Shown: positions 52,295 through 63,327, numbered from the stretch's first letter. The stretch: 64,000 nucleotides of DNA from Deltaproteobacteria bacterium (GCA_035063765.1 JAPSFT010000007.1:208065-272064); one strand, 5' to 3'. A program made the numbers and translations. The notes: generated from the sequence alone by a model not told the origin.

Positions 52295-52771
52295 TCAGCG
52301 CCCGGGCGCGTCCTTCTCGAGCAGCGCGATCAGGTCGAAGGCGGAGAGCAGGCCCACGAGGGCCTCGTCGGTCGCGACGAGCACGCGGTGGACGCGGTGC
52401 GCACGCAGCGTCCGCGCAACCTCGGCCACGCTCGCATCGGGGGCCACGCTGATCACGTCGGGCGACATCGCCTCCGCGACCGTCCGGCTGGCGAGCCGGT
52501 CCTGGAAGTCCTCGGGCGCACCCTGCCAGTCGGGACCCGAGAACTCCTCGCTGTCGCGGAAGTAGTTGGTCTGTACCAGCGCGGTGTCGCGCTCCTCCTC
52601 GACGGCGCGCAGGAGGTCGCGCGCCGAGACGACACCGACCACGTGGCCGTCCTCGTCCACGACCGGCGCGCCGGAGATCTCCTCCTCGACGAAGAGGCGG
52701 TGGGCGTCGAGGAGCGACGCGGCCGCGTCGATCGTGACCACGTCGCGCTGCATCAGATCACGCGCCTTCAT
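52295..52771 (-). CDS. CBS-domain pair protein
   Basis: The 158-residue cytoplasmic protein consists of two CBS motifs: ARDLMQRDVVTIDAAASLLDAHRLFVEEEISGAPVVDEDGHVVGVVSARDL and the AEAMSPDVISV...VLVATDEALVGLLSAFDLI repeat. CBS pairs sense adenine nucleotides. Between them is an acidic segment with NYFRDSEEF. ATG 52771 follows GGGAGAGCG. It ends a minus-strand run with the zinc-ribbon and coiled-coil genes. Confidence 0.9.
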   Translation of the reverse strand: MKARDLMQRDVVTIDAAASLLDAHRLFVEEEISGAPVVDEDGHVVGVVSARDLLRAVEEERDTALVQTNYFRDSEEFSGPDWQGAPEDFQDRLASRTVAEAMSPDVISVAPDASVAEVARTLRAHRVHRVLVATDEALVGLLSAFDLIALLEKDAPGR

Positions 52772-52807
52772 CGCTCTCCCTCCCCCGCCGGGTCCCTGCC
52801 GGACGGA

Positions 52808-53014
52808 TCAATCCTCGCCACGCGGCAAGCCGCCGAGCTCCGGCTCCTCGGTCCAGCGGTCGCGCCGCTCGTCCCAGCTTCCGCCGCGCCGCACCGCACA
52901 CGCGAAGCAGAGGAACTGCTCCGGCGAGATGGCGAAGGTCCGATCGCGTCCCGGCGCGATCTCGGCGCCGCACAGGACGCAGCGGGTGAGCTCCCGACTC
53001 TCCGAGCTGCGCAT
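52808..53014 (-). CDS. Small zinc-ribbon protein
   Basis: The 68-residue product has two CxxC knuckles, CVLCG and CFACA, about 26 residues apart, followed by an acidic tail, so it probably binds one zinc. ATG 53014 is chosen because AAGGAG lies 6 nt upstream; longer in-frame starts lack a site. It lies 36 nt upstream of the CBS gene and is likely cotranscribed with it. Function unknown. Confidence 0.7.
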   Translation of the reverse strand: MRSSESRELTRCVLCGAEIAPGRDRTFAISPEQFLCFACAVRRGGSWDERRDRWTEEPELGGLPRGED

Positions 53015-53161
53015 CCGGATCTCCTTCCCGGCGATGCCGGGTGGAGTTGCAAGACGCATGCCGCATCCCGGGCGACTCGCGGCGTCCTGCCTTCTGCAAA
53101 CCGCGCAGCTTGGCCTCACGGCGAGACGTTTCGACGCACTCGTGGGTCGAGGAGCGGCGCT

Positions 53162-53860
53162 CTACCGGTCGTCGCCCGCAGCGGCGCCGTCGTCCACCTC
53201 GAGCGCGCCCTCGCCGCGCGCCACCCGCAGGTGGTCGCGCGCGATGTCGAGCTCGCCGCGCAGAACGGTGTAGGCTCGGCGCTGCACGCGCTCGCGCTGG
53301 CGCCAGCGGCTCGCCTCCTGCTCGGCCTCGCGCAGGGCCGCGCCGAGCCGGCGCACCTCGTCCTCGGCGGCGTCCACGCGCTGGCGCAGGAACGCGTGCT
53401 CCGAGGGGTCCACGCGGACGGCGGCGGCCGCCTTCTCGGCGTGCGCCAGCTCCTCGCGCAGGCGTGCCGTCTCGCGGCCCGCCTGCTCGCGGTCGGCCTC
53501 GAAGCCGTCGAGGCGGGCGCGCAGGCGCGCGGCCTCCTCCTCGCGGGAGCGGGCCTGGGCCTCGAGCTCCTTCAGGCGTGCCTCGAGCGGCGCGCGCTCC
53601 TCCTGGGCCGCGAAGGCGCGCTTGCGCGCCTTGTCGAGCTTGCGGCGCAGCTCGCCGAGCTCGTCCTGCCGGCCACGGCCCGCGCGCGCGGTGGCCTCCG
53701 CCTCGGCGCGCGCGGCGGCGAGCGCCTCGCCGAGGCGCGCGGCCTCGCCCTCGGCGCCCGTGCGCCGCGTGCGCTCGCCGCGCCAGCCGACGAACGCAAC
53801 GGCCGCCGCGAGCGCGGCCAGCAACGCCACCACCAGCAGGGCTCCGGAGGATCCGTCCAT
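53162..53860 (-). CDS. Membrane-anchored coiled-coil protein
   Basis: The 232-residue product has one N-terminal membrane helix (ALLVVALLAALAAAVAFVGW). About 170 residues of heptad-repeat Ala/Glu/Arg/Leu coiled coil follow, with an acidic end. No family motif is visible; a scaffold role is typical. It starts 15 nt after the DUF3604 gene ends on the same strand. The 147 bp between its end and the zinc-ribbon start hold no gene. Confidence 0.7.
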   Translation of the reverse strand: MDGSSGALLVVALLAALAAAVAFVGWRGERTRRTGAEGEAARLGEALAAARAEAEATARAGRGRQDELGELRRKLDKARKRAFAAQEERAPLEARLKELEAQARSREEEAARLRARLDGFEADREQAGRETARLREELAHAEKAAAAVRVDPSEHAFLRQRVDAAEDEVRRLGAALREAEQEASRWRQRERVQRRAYTVLRGELDIARDHLRVARGEGALEVDDGAAAGDDR

Positions 53861-53875
53861 GGGCGCGCGAAGGTA

Positions 53876-55801
53876 TCACCGCGAAGCGCGCGCGGCCCGG
53901 TCCTGCGGCTCGTGCCAGGCCGGCGACGCCCACGCGCGCTCCTGGATCGTGCGCGGGACGGCCGGGTCGCAGCAGCCGCCGAAGCCCTCGGGCGGCGCGC
54001 CGGCCGAGCACGTGATGCCGGCTCGGCGACAGGCGAGCGTGTGCCAGCGGCAGGTCGGGGTCTGGAGGACGCGCGCGTACCAGAAGGCTGGCGCGGCCGG
54101 GTCGAAGGCGGGGTCGTCCCAGACCGCGCAGAGGGCCGCGGCGCCGCCCGCGTCGGGGCGCGGCGCGCAGGTCGCGGGGTCGACGCCGGCGGCGCCGGCG
54201 TCCCCGGCCACGTCGAAGACCTGCTCGTGCAGCGCGCCGTCCGGGCCGAGCCAGCCCTTCACGATCTGGAGCCGCTCGAGCGGCGCGCCCTCGGCCTCGG
54301 GATCGCGCAGCGCCTGGAGCGCGAAGCGCGGCGCCCGCGCGCCGGCCGGCGGGGGCGGGAGGACGGCGCCCATCGGCACGCCGCCCGCGTAGCCGGCCTG
54401 CGCGAAGTCCCGGGCGTCGCGCGCGCACAGGTCGTCCGGCAGCTCCCAGCCGGCGAAGACGCGCAGCCCGATGCGCGGCCCGCTCGTGCCGTAGGCCTCG
54501 CGGCGCCGCATCGCCGCGAAGAGCGCCTCGCGCGAGTTCTCCTCCGCCCAGAGCACCGCGAGCCCGCCCGGGTTGAACTCGACGTCGTCGACGAGCCCGG
54601 GCGGCAGCGCGCTCGCGGCCGGCGTGCCGGCCCCGCCGTGGCCGGGGTAGTCCGCGCTCTCGGCGACCAGGCCCGCGGCCGCGAGGTGCGAGTCGGTCCC
54701 GGCGACGAGGCCGAAGGCGAAGGGGTTGACCCCCTGCCGCGCGTAGGCGGCAAGGCCCTGCTTCAGCGCGTCGCGCACGAAGCTCGCGGCCGGCGGCTCG
54801 TCGGCGAGCCAGCGCACGAACTTGCCCTGGAAGTTCTGGTAGGGGAGCTTCTCGAAGCCACACTGCTCGTCCACGACGCCGGGGCCCGGGCGGCACTCGG
54901 AGTCGCCCTTGTGCTGCATCACCTCGACGAGCGGCTCGAGCGCGGCGCGCCGGCGCGCGTAGCCGGCGTCGGCGCCCGGCGGGAGCGCGAACATCCGGCC
55001 GTTGCCGAGGTTCGAGTTGTGCGGGATCACGAGCACGTCGCAGCCGGGCGCCGCCGGGCCCGCGCGCAGGCAGGTGCGCTCGAGCGCGGCCCACAGGCCC
55101 TCGGGCGTCGGCTCCTCGACCGAGCTGATCGGGAGCGCGGGCACCGCCGCGCTGCGGAACAGCACGTTGCGGTGCAGGTTGTCGCTGCCCGGTGCGGCGG
55201 TCCACTCGTAGCCGACGAAGGTGGTGAAGGCGCAGGCCGCGCTGGGGTCCTGGAAGGCCTCGGCCGCGGCCTGGATGTCGTTCCAGGGGTGGGCTGCGGC
55301 AGCGCGGCAGTCGCGCCCGTCCGGGCCGCAGAAGCCGCGGCGCTCGGGGTGCTCGGGATAGCTCGTGAGGGTGTTCATCACGAAGAAGGACGCGCGCGGC
55401 CAGCTCCGGTGCAGCCGGCACAGCATCGCGTCGTGTCCCGGAAGCCCCGGCGTCTCGCAGATCGTGACCTCGCCGAAGAGCTCCGCGTGGTCGGTGACAG
55501 CGGCGAAGTCGAGCGGGCGCGCGAGGCGGATCGTGCGCAGCGGCTGGCCGTCCGCCGTGTAGGGCTGGATCCCGATCGCCTCGCCGCGCGCGAAGCGGTA
55601 GGCCTCGTGGGGGCCGTTGCGGGTCCCCTGGGTGGCGGCGTCGAGCGAGTGGCGGGTGTGGACGTGGACGTCGCCGAAGAAGGCGCGGCGCAGCGGGTCG
55701 CGCGAGGCGCAGGCCACGCGCGCCTCGGCTGCCCGCGCGGCCGGCGCGCCTGCCACCCCCACCACCGACAGCACGAGGACCGCCACGACCTGCTTCCGCA
55801 T
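53876..55801 (-). CDS. Secreted DUF3604 (PHP-like) protein
   Basis: The 641-residue product has a signal peptide (VVAVLVLSVVGVAGAPAARA). The DUF3604 core has AFFGDVHVHTRHSLDA, FAAVTDHAELFGE, VLVIPHNSNLGNGRMF, GLVAGTDSHLAAAGLV and RREAYGTSGPRI. The HVHTRHS, DHAE, HNSN and TDSH blocks are those of PHP-type metal sites, so a metal-dependent phosphoesterase or hydrolase is likely. ATG 55801 follows GGGGAGAAGG. It is divergent from the ICL-family gene across only 28 bp. Confidence 0.9.
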   Translation of the reverse strand: MRKQVVAVLVLSVVGVAGAPAARAAEARVACASRDPLRRAFFGDVHVHTRHSLDAATQGTRNGPHEAYRFARGEAIGIQPYTADGQPLRTIRLARPLDFAAVTDHAELFGEVTICETPGLPGHDAMLCRLHRSWPRASFFVMNTLTSYPEHPERRGFCGPDGRDCRAAAAHPWNDIQAAAEAFQDPSAACAFTTFVGYEWTAAPGSDNLHRNVLFRSAAVPALPISSVEEPTPEGLWAALERTCLRAGPAAPGCDVLVIPHNSNLGNGRMFALPPGADAGYARRRAALEPLVEVMQHKGDSECRPGPGVVDEQCGFEKLPYQNFQGKFVRWLADEPPAASFVRDALKQGLAAYARQGVNPFAFGLVAGTDSHLAAAGLVAESADYPGHGGAGTPAASALPPGLVDDVEFNPGGLAVLWAEENSREALFAAMRRREAYGTSGPRIGLRVFAGWELPDDLCARDARDFAQAGYAGGVPMGAVLPPPPAGARAPRFALQALRDPEAEGAPLERLQIVKGWLGPDGALHEQVFDVAGDAGAAGVDPATCAPRPDAGGAAALCAVWDDPAFDPAAPAFWYARVLQTPTCRWHTLACRRAGITCSAGAPPEGFGGCCDPAVPRTIQERAWASPAWHEPQDRAARASR

Positions 55802-55816
55802 CCTTCTCCCCCCCGG

Positions 55817-55822
55817 TAGGAT
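55817..55822 (+). promoter_or_regulatory. -10-like TAGGAT seven nt before ATG (leaderless-type promoter)
   Basis: TAGGAT is followed by seven bases and ATG 55830. A second in-frame ATG is at 55833. The 28-bp spacer also contains the ribosome site of the divergent DUF3604 gene, so little room remains for a conventional leader. Confidence 0.45.
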
Positions 55823-55829
55823 CCGCGTC

Positions 55830-56744
55830 ATGATGACGCGTCCGCCCTCGCCTGCCGCAGCGCCCACCGGCGGACCCTCGGGACGCCTGCGCGCGCTGCT
55901 CGAGAAGCCGGGCCTGCGGGTCATGCCCTGCTGCTTCGACGCGCTCTCGGCGCGCCTCGTCGAGCGCGCCGGCTTCGAGCTCACCTTCATGAGCGGCTTC
56001 GCGGTCGCCGCCGCCCGCCTGGCGCTGCCCGACACCGGCCTCGTCTCCTACGGCGAGATGGTCGAGCGCGGGCGCGAGATCTGTGCGGCCGTCTCGATCC
56101 CGGTGATCGGCGACGCCGACACCGGCTACGGCAACGCCGTGAACGCCAAGCGGACGGTGCGCGGCTACGCGCGCGCCGGCTTCGCCTGCGTGATGATCGA
56201 GGACCAGCTCGCGCCCAAGCGCTGCGGGCACACCCGCGGCAAGGCGGTGGTGGCGCGGGCCGAGGCGCTGGCCCGGATGCGCGCCGTGCTCGACGCGCGC
56301 GAGGAGGCGCGCGCCGAGGGCCACGACCTCCTCGTGATGGCGCGCACCGACGCGCGCGCCGGCCACGGGCTCGACGAGGCGATCGCGCGCGGCCGGGCCT
56401 TCGCGGAGCTCGGCGCAGACCTGGTCTTCGTCGAGGCGCCGCGCGACGAGGCCGAGCTGGCCCGGGTGGCGCGCGAGATTCCGGCGCCCGTGATGGCCAA
56501 CCTCGTCGAGGACGGGGACACCCCCGCCCTGCCGCCCGCCCGGCTCGAGGCGCTCGGCTTCAAGATCGCCGCCTACCCGCTGACCCTCCTGCACGCCTCC
56601 GTGTACGCGATGCAGGAGGCGCTCGCGGGCCTGCGCGAGGGCCGGCCGCTCGAGCGCCGGCTCTCCTTCGCCGCCCTGCGCGAGCTGCTCGGCTTCGACG
56701 CCTACGACGCCGAGGCGAGCCGCTACGCCGGCGAGGGCGGCTAG
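55830..56744 (+). CDS. Isocitrate lyase / PEP mutase family enzyme (methylisocitrate-lyase-like)
   Basis: The 304-residue TIM-barrel enzyme has VMPCCFDALSARLVERAGF, GDADTGYGNAVN (metal site), MIEDQLAPKRCGH with the catalytic Cys of the isocitrate/2-methylisocitrate lyase branch, and MARTDARAGHGLDEAI. The KRCGH motif favours a lyase such as PrpB over PEP mutase or oxaloacetate decarboxylase. No prpC or prpD is nearby to fix the substrate. Transcription appears to be leaderless. Confidence 0.88.
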   Translation: MMTRPPSPAAAPTGGPSGRLRALLEKPGLRVMPCCFDALSARLVERAGFELTFMSGFAVAAARLALPDTGLVSYGEMVERGREICAAVSIPVIGDADTGYGNAVNAKRTVRGYARAGFACVMIEDQLAPKRCGHTRGKAVVARAEALARMRAVLDAREEARAEGHDLLVMARTDARAGHGLDEAIARGRAFAELGADLVFVEAPRDEAELARVAREIPAPVMANLVEDGDTPALPPARLEALGFKIAAYPLTLLHASVYAMQEALAGLREGRPLERRLSFAALRELLGFDAYDAEASRYAGEGG

Positions 56745-56892
56745 GGTCGCAACCCTGCTCGTGCCCCGGGGGAGGGTCGATCACGACGCGAAGTCGGATC
56801 GATTTCCCCTCAAGCCCGCGAGCGCGAATCCCGATTCCCGAGGGGTCGCCCGGGTCCCCCTCCCGGGATGACGGAGCAGTCAGGAGTCGTCC

Positions 56893-57762
56893 GTGTCCCC
56901 CCATCCCCCCGTCCGCCGTCGCTCGCGCGGCCGGCGCAGCCTTGCCGCACGCCTCGCCCCCGCCCTGGCCTTCGTGCTCGTGGCCCCGGCCGCCCACGCC
57001 GTCTCGTTCACCGCGGTCACGCCCGCGCTCACCGCCGCGAACAGCACCAACCTGCTGGTCGACACGAACCGGCCGCCCGTCACCCGCGTCCGGGACCGGA
57101 CCCTGGGCGTCGTGTCGAGCAGCGCGAACAGCTTCCAGACCCGCTACGCGATGCTGGTCGGCACCGACATCGGGAACCGCGCGTCCATCACCGAGAGCTT
57201 CACCGCGGACTACACGATCACGCTGTCGATCCTCGGCAACGCCGGTGAGCCCTGGTCGCTGCTGCTCGACACGAGCCGGGTCGGTGCGCTCACGATCCTG
57301 AACGACGGCAACGGCTCGGCCAGCGCGACGCTCGGTGCGGTCACGGGCGGAGCGACGGGTGGGGCCCTCGTCGGCAGCCTCGGGCTCGCCGCCGTGGGCA
57401 CGGCCACCAACGCCGGCGTGGCCAACACCAGCGTCGACCTGCCCTTCTCGCAGCTCGGGAGCGCCCGGATCGACGGCGTCGGCACCGGTGCCGTGCAGAC
57501 GGTGGTCCTGAGCTTCGCCTGGACCGCCAGCGCGACCTCGACCCGTCAGGGCAACAACGGCGACGAGGCCGCCGTCCGCATGGGGCGGACCTCCACCGCG
57601 AGCTCCTTCGCCGCCGACGACTATCCCGGCGTGGCCTTCCCGCGCACCCAGGCGCTCGACGGCCACTTCGTGACCGCGACCCTGGTCCCGGAGCCCCAGA
57701 CGGCGCTGCTGCTCGGCGCGGGTCTGCTCGGACTCGCGGGCCTCGGGCGGCGGCGCGCCTGA
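56893..57762 (+). CDS. Secreted PEP-CTERM protein
   Basis: GTG 56893 follows CAGGAG and starts a 289-residue product with an Arg-rich signal peptide (LAPALAFVLVAPAAHA). The mature domain is Thr/Ser/Ala/Gly-rich beta sequence with no catalytic motif. The C-terminus LVPEPQTALLLGAGLLGLAGL then GRRRA is a textbook PEP-CTERM sorting signal. The 148-bp upstream spacer holds no other recognisable feature. Confidence 0.85.
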   Translation: MSPHPPVRRRSRGRRSLAARLAPALAFVLVAPAAHAVSFTAVTPALTAANSTNLLVDTNRPPVTRVRDRTLGVVSSSANSFQTRYAMLVGTDIGNRASITESFTADYTITLSILGNAGEPWSLLLDTSRVGALTILNDGNGSASATLGAVTGGATGGALVGSLGLAAVGTATNAGVANTSVDLPFSQLGSARIDGVGTGAVQTVVLSFAWTASATSTRQGNNGDEAAVRMGRTSTASSFAADDYPGVAFPRTQALDGHFVTATLVPEPQTALLLGAGLLGLAGLGRRRA

Positions 57763-57778
57763 GCGGACGCCGTCGCGC

Positions 57779-60502
57779 TCAGGCGCTCCCCGCGCCCCGC
57801 AGCGCGAGACGCACCTCGACGGCGCCGTCCTCCGGCAGGAACCGGCTGCGGAAGCCCAGCGCGTGGGCCAGCTCGAGCATCGCGCGGTTGTCCGGCAGCA
57901 CCTGTCCGACCAGCTCGCCCGTGCCGCGCGCCCGGCAGTAGCGGATCATCTTCTCGAGCAGCGCGCGGCCGAGCCCGCGCCCCTTCTGGTCCGAGCGCAC
58001 GACGATCGCGAACTCCGCGTGCTCGTTGTCGGGATCGGTGATCGTGCGCACCACCCCGAGCGTCCCGGGCGCGCCGGTGGCGGGCAGGGCCAGGAAGGCC
58101 ATCTCGCGGTCGTAGTCGATCTGGGTGAAGCGGGCCATCTGCGAGTGGGGGAGCTTGCGCACCAGGTTGAAGAAGCGGAAGCGGATGTCCTCGGGCTCGA
58201 GCTGGTCGTGGAACGCGTGATGGGCCGGCTCGTCCTCGGGCCGGATCGGCCGTAGCAGCACCTGCGCCCCGTCGCGCAGCGCGATCGTCTCCTCCTGCTC
58301 CCGCGGATAGGGCCGGATCGCGAGGTGCGCGCCCGCCGCGGCCCCGGCACGCCGGACGCGGATGCGCGCGTCGAGCGCCAGCACGCCGGCCGCGTCGGCC
58401 AGCAGCGGATTCACGTCGAGCTCGACGACCTCGGGCAGATCGACGGCGATCTGGGCCACCTGGACCAGGGCGTGCGCCAGCGCGTCGAGGTCGGCGGGGG
58501 GGTGCTGCCGCCAGCCCGCGAGCAGGCGCGACACGCGCGTGCGTGAGATCAGCTCGCGGGCCAGGCTCGCGTTGAGCGGTGGCAGCGCCATGGCGCGATC
58601 CGCGATCACCTCGACGGCCGTCCCGCCCTGCCCGAAGAGCACGACCGGCCCGAAGATCGGGTCGCTGGCGATCCCCGCGATCAGCTCGAGCGCCCCGGGC
58701 CGGCGCGCCATCGCCTGCACCGTGTAGCCCGTGAGGTGCGCCCCGGGCGCGAGCACACGGAGGCGCTCGGCCATGCGCTCCGCGGCGCGCCGCACGGCCC
58801 CGGGCCCCTCGAGGTCGAGGGCGACGCCGCCCACGTCGGACTTGTGCGTCACGTCGGGCGAGAGGATCTTGAGCGCGACCGGAGAGCCGATCGCCTCCGC
58901 GAGCTCGACCGCCTGCTCCGCGTCGCGCGCCACGCGCGTCTCCACCACCGGCACGCGATAGGCGGCGAGCACCGCCTTGGCCTCGGCCTCGCTCAGGAGC
59001 TCGCGCCCCTCGGCCAGCGCCGCCTCGATCACCCGGCGCGCGTCGCTGCCGGGCAGCGCCCCGTCCTCGGGCAGCGAGGGTGGCGTCTCGGCCAGCAGCT
59101 CCTGGTTGCGCCGGAAGGCCAGCAGGTGCGCGCAGGCCGCGATCGCGTCGTCGGGGCTCTCGTAGCTCGCGATGCCGGCCTCGCGCAGGATGCGGCGCGC
59201 GGCCTCGGCGTGGCCGACCCAGCTCGTCACGACGCTCGGCAGCGCCGCGCGGCGCGCCCCGAGGCCCCCGAGCGCGCGCGCGACCGCGCGCGCCGCCTCC
59301 TCGCCAGAGGCGATCGCGGTCGGCGCGTGGAGCGCCAGCACCACGTCGACGCCCGGGTCCTCGAGCACGATCCCGAGCGCCCGCTCGTAGCGCGCGCCGT
59401 CGGCGTCGCCGATCAGGTCCACCGGGTTGGCGCGCGACCAGGTCCGGGGCAGCACGGCGTCGAGGCGCTCGATCGTGGCCGGCGCGAGCGCGGCGAGCGT
59501 GCCTCCGCGCGCGACGAGCGTGTCGGTCGCGAGCACCGCCAGGCCGCCCCCGTTCGAAACGATCGCCATGCGGTTGCCGCGCAGGCGCGGCGAGCGCACC
59601 AGGGTCTCGGCGGCGTCGAAGAGCTCCTGGATGGTGTCGACGCGGAGCATGCCGGCGCGTCGCAGCGCCGCGTCGAAGACCTCGTCGGCGCCGGCCAGCC
59701 GGCCGGTGTGCGAGAGCGCCGCCTGTGCACTCGCGGGGCTGCGGCCGGCCTTCAGGACCAGGACGGGCTTGTTGCGGGCGGCCGCACGTGCCGCGGAGAG
59801 GAACTTGCGGGCCGCCCGCGGCGCGCCGCCCTGCTGGCCCGGGAGGCTCTCCAGGTAGAGCAGGATGGCGTGCGTCCCGGGATCGGCGCCGAACCAGTCG
59901 AGCAGGTCCGCCGCGTCCACGTCGGCGGTGTCGCCCACCGACGCGAAGCACGAGAAGCCGACCCGCGCCTCGCGCGCCCAGTCGAGCACGGCCGTACAGA
60001 TCGCGCCGGACTGGGACACGAAGGCGAGCTCGCCGGGCAGGGCCCCGACGTGGGCGAAGCTCGCGTCGAGGCCGATGCCCGGGACGAGCAGGCCCAGGCA
60101 GTTCGGGCCGAGCAGCCGGAAGCCGCGCCGGCCCACGGCCTCGTCGAGCGCTGCGCGCAGCGGCCGGCCGCTGCCGTCGGTCGTGCTGCCGAACCCGGCC
60201 GTCAGGACCACGGCGGCGCGGGTCCCGGCGTCGGCCAGCGCCGCGACGATCCCGGGCACGGCCGCCGGGGGCGTGCAGATCACGGCCAGGTCGGGCACCA
60301 CCGGCAGGCGCTTCACGTCGGGGTAGGCGAGCACGCCCGCGACGGCCTGGTCGCGCGGGTGGACCGGCATCACCGGCCCCTGGAAGCCGCCGCGCAGCAG
60401 GTTGCGCATCACCACGGCGCCGACGCTGCCCGCGGTGTTGGACGCCCCGACCACGGCGATGCTGCGCGGGCGCAGGAGGAGCTCGAGGTTCCGGACGCTC
60501 AT
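57779..60502 (-). CDS. Pat-type protein: ADP-forming acyl-CoA synthetase domains fused to GNAT acetyltransferase
   Basis: The 907-residue product has a CoA-binding domain (RSIAVVGASNTAGSVG), succinyl-CoA-ligase-like domains (FVSQSGAICTAVLDWA, ALSHTGRLAGADEVFD with the His loop), an ATP-grasp domain (SPVALKILSPDVTHKSDVGGV) and a C-terminal GNAT domain (AFLALPATGAPGTLGVVRT, SDQKGRGLGRALLEKMIRY). This order matches PatZ-type lysine acetyltransferases that control acyl-CoA synthetases. The many acyl-CoA ligases in this window are possible targets. ATG 60502. Confidence 0.92.
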   Translation of the reverse strand: MSVRNLELLLRPRSIAVVGASNTAGSVGAVVMRNLLRGGFQGPVMPVHPRDQAVAGVLAYPDVKRLPVVPDLAVICTPPAAVPGIVAALADAGTRAAVVLTAGFGSTTDGSGRPLRAALDEAVGRRGFRLLGPNCLGLLVPGIGLDASFAHVGALPGELAFVSQSGAICTAVLDWAREARVGFSCFASVGDTADVDAADLLDWFGADPGTHAILLYLESLPGQQGGAPRAARKFLSAARAAARNKPVLVLKAGRSPASAQAALSHTGRLAGADEVFDAALRRAGMLRVDTIQELFDAAETLVRSPRLRGNRMAIVSNGGGLAVLATDTLVARGGTLAALAPATIERLDAVLPRTWSRANPVDLIGDADGARYERALGIVLEDPGVDVVLALHAPTAIASGEEAARAVARALGGLGARRAALPSVVTSWVGHAEAARRILREAGIASYESPDDAIAACAHLLAFRRNQELLAETPPSLPEDGALPGSDARRVIEAALAEGRELLSEAEAKAVLAAYRVPVVETRVARDAEQAVELAEAIGSPVALKILSPDVTHKSDVGGVALDLEGPGAVRRAAERMAERLRVLAPGAHLTGYTVQAMARRPGALELIAGIASDPIFGPVVLFGQGGTAVEVIADRAMALPPLNASLARELISRTRVSRLLAGWRQHPPADLDALAHALVQVAQIAVDLPEVVELDVNPLLADAAGVLALDARIRVRRAGAAAGAHLAIRPYPREQEETIALRDGAQVLLRPIRPEDEPAHHAFHDQLEPEDIRFRFFNLVRKLPHSQMARFTQIDYDREMAFLALPATGAPGTLGVVRTITDPDNEHAEFAIVVRSDQKGRGLGRALLEKMIRYCRARGTGELVGQVLPDNRAMLELAHALGFRSRFLPEDGAVEVRLALRGAGSA

Positions 60503-60543
60503 CGCTGCGGCGCAGGGTAGCCCTGCCCCGCGCTCGGACCCCT

Positions 60544-60583
60544 CGCTGCAGGCCGGGCGCTGCACTGCAGCGGCGGCGCTGCA
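60544..60583. promoter_or_regulatory. Repeated CGCTGCA boxes with a 15-bp palindrome in a divergent promoter region
   Basis: CGCTGCA occurs at 60544, 60558 and 60577. The middle copy forms a perfect palindrome with TGCAGCG (60558-60572, one central base). The cluster lies 42-81 bp upstream of the Pat-type gene and about 190 bp upstream of the kinase gene. It may bind the neighbouring NtrC-type regulator or another dimer. The remaining spacer to 60769 shows nothing else definite. Confidence 0.4.
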
Positions 60584-60769
60584 CGGGGCCGCCCGCGCCG
60601 GGTGCGGAGCGCGGGCCGCGCAGCGCTCCGCGGCGGCACGCGTCTTGCGATGCCCGGGGGCATGCTCGCCAAGTGGCCGTGCCCGTTCCACACTCCCCCG
60701 CGCTGCGGCGCGCCCCGGCTGGAGCCGCGGGCCGGAGAGCGCCGCGGGCAGGGCACAGGAGACCCCCCG

Positions 60770-61905
60770 ATGGCCGACCCCCCGCAGCGCGGACGCCGCC
60801 GCTCCCGCGGCCGCCACCACCGGGATCGGGACTTCGCGGGCTCCTGGGAGGAGACGGGCCGGGACGTCGCCGAGCGGGTGCGCGAGGAGCTCGAGGGCTG
60901 GGCGGCGCGCAGGCCCCGGGGCCGGGAGCGGCCGGAGCCCTCGCCCGAAGCGGTGGCGCTGCGCGAGGCACGCGCCGCGGTGGCGCGCCGCATGGGCTTC
61001 TTCGCGCACGCCGTTCCCTACACGATCGTGTGCACGTTCCTGCTCTTCGTGGCCGGCTTCCGGCCCGCCCTGATCACCGCCATGTCGTGGGGCATCGGGC
61101 TCGGGATCCACGGCTTCTTCGCGCTGATCGCGCCCGACCTGCGCCGGCGCTGGACCGAGGAGGAGGTGCGGCGCCGGGTACCCGACGCACTCGCCCACAA
61201 GCGGCTCGAGCTCGAGGACCGCCACGCGCGCAACCTCGAGCACCTGTCGGCCTCGATCGCGCACGAGATCCGCAACCCGATCACGGCCGCCAAGAGCCTG
61301 CTCCAGCAGATGGGCGAGGACCCCCATTCGGTCGAGAACGTCGAGTACGCCTCGGTCGCGCTCCAGGAGCTCGAGCGCGTCGAGCGCTCGATCTCGCACC
61401 TCCTGCGCTACGCGCGCGACGAGGAGCTGCGCCCGGAGCGGGTGGTGATGGCCGAGGTGGTGGGCTCGGCGCTCGACACCCTCCAGGAGCGGACCGCACG
61501 GGCCGGCGTCGTGCTGCACGTCGACGCCGCCGCGGCGGGGGCGCTGGTCGGCGATCCGGAGAAGCTGCGCCGGGTGGTGCTGAACCTGGTCGGCAACGCG
61601 CTCGACGCGCTCGAGGGCCAGCGGAGCCCGGCGCCGCGCGTGGACGTCGAGGCGGGCGAGAACCTGGCCGGCAGCGAGGTCTGGCTGCGCGTGCGCGACA
61701 ACGGCGCCGGGATCCCCGCCGAGCGCCTGGCCGAGATCTGGACCCCGTTCCGGACCTCGAAGGCGAACGGCACCGGGCTCGGGCTCGCGATCGTGCGCAA
61801 GATCGTCGAGGCCCACGGCGGGGCGATCGAGGTGGAGTCGGCGCCGGGCCGCGGCACCACGTTCCTCGTGACCCTCCCGCGCCAGGGGCTCGCGGAGGCC
61901 TCCCG

Positions 61906-61909
<4 letters not shown>
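60770..61909 (+). CDS. Histidine kinase with N-terminal 2TM domain
   Basis: The 379-residue kinase has a basic N-terminus and a two-helix membrane domain (FFAHAVPYTIVCTFLLFVAGF and LITAMSWGIGLGIHGFFALIA). A short linker leads to the H-box SIAHEIRNPITAAKSLL, then N box NLVGNALDALEG, G1 DNGAGIPAERL and G2 GTGLGLAI. No large sensor domain is present, so the signal is likely sensed in the membrane. ATG 60770 follows AGGAGA. The stop overlaps the start of the response-regulator gene (ATGA). Confidence 0.92.

Positions 61910-63327
<1,418 letters not shown>

Noticed and set aside
52388..55819. A 1143-codon plus-strand frame
   Set aside because: It is antisense to the CBS, zinc-ribbon, coiled-coil and DUF3604 genes, and its translation has no recognisable domain.
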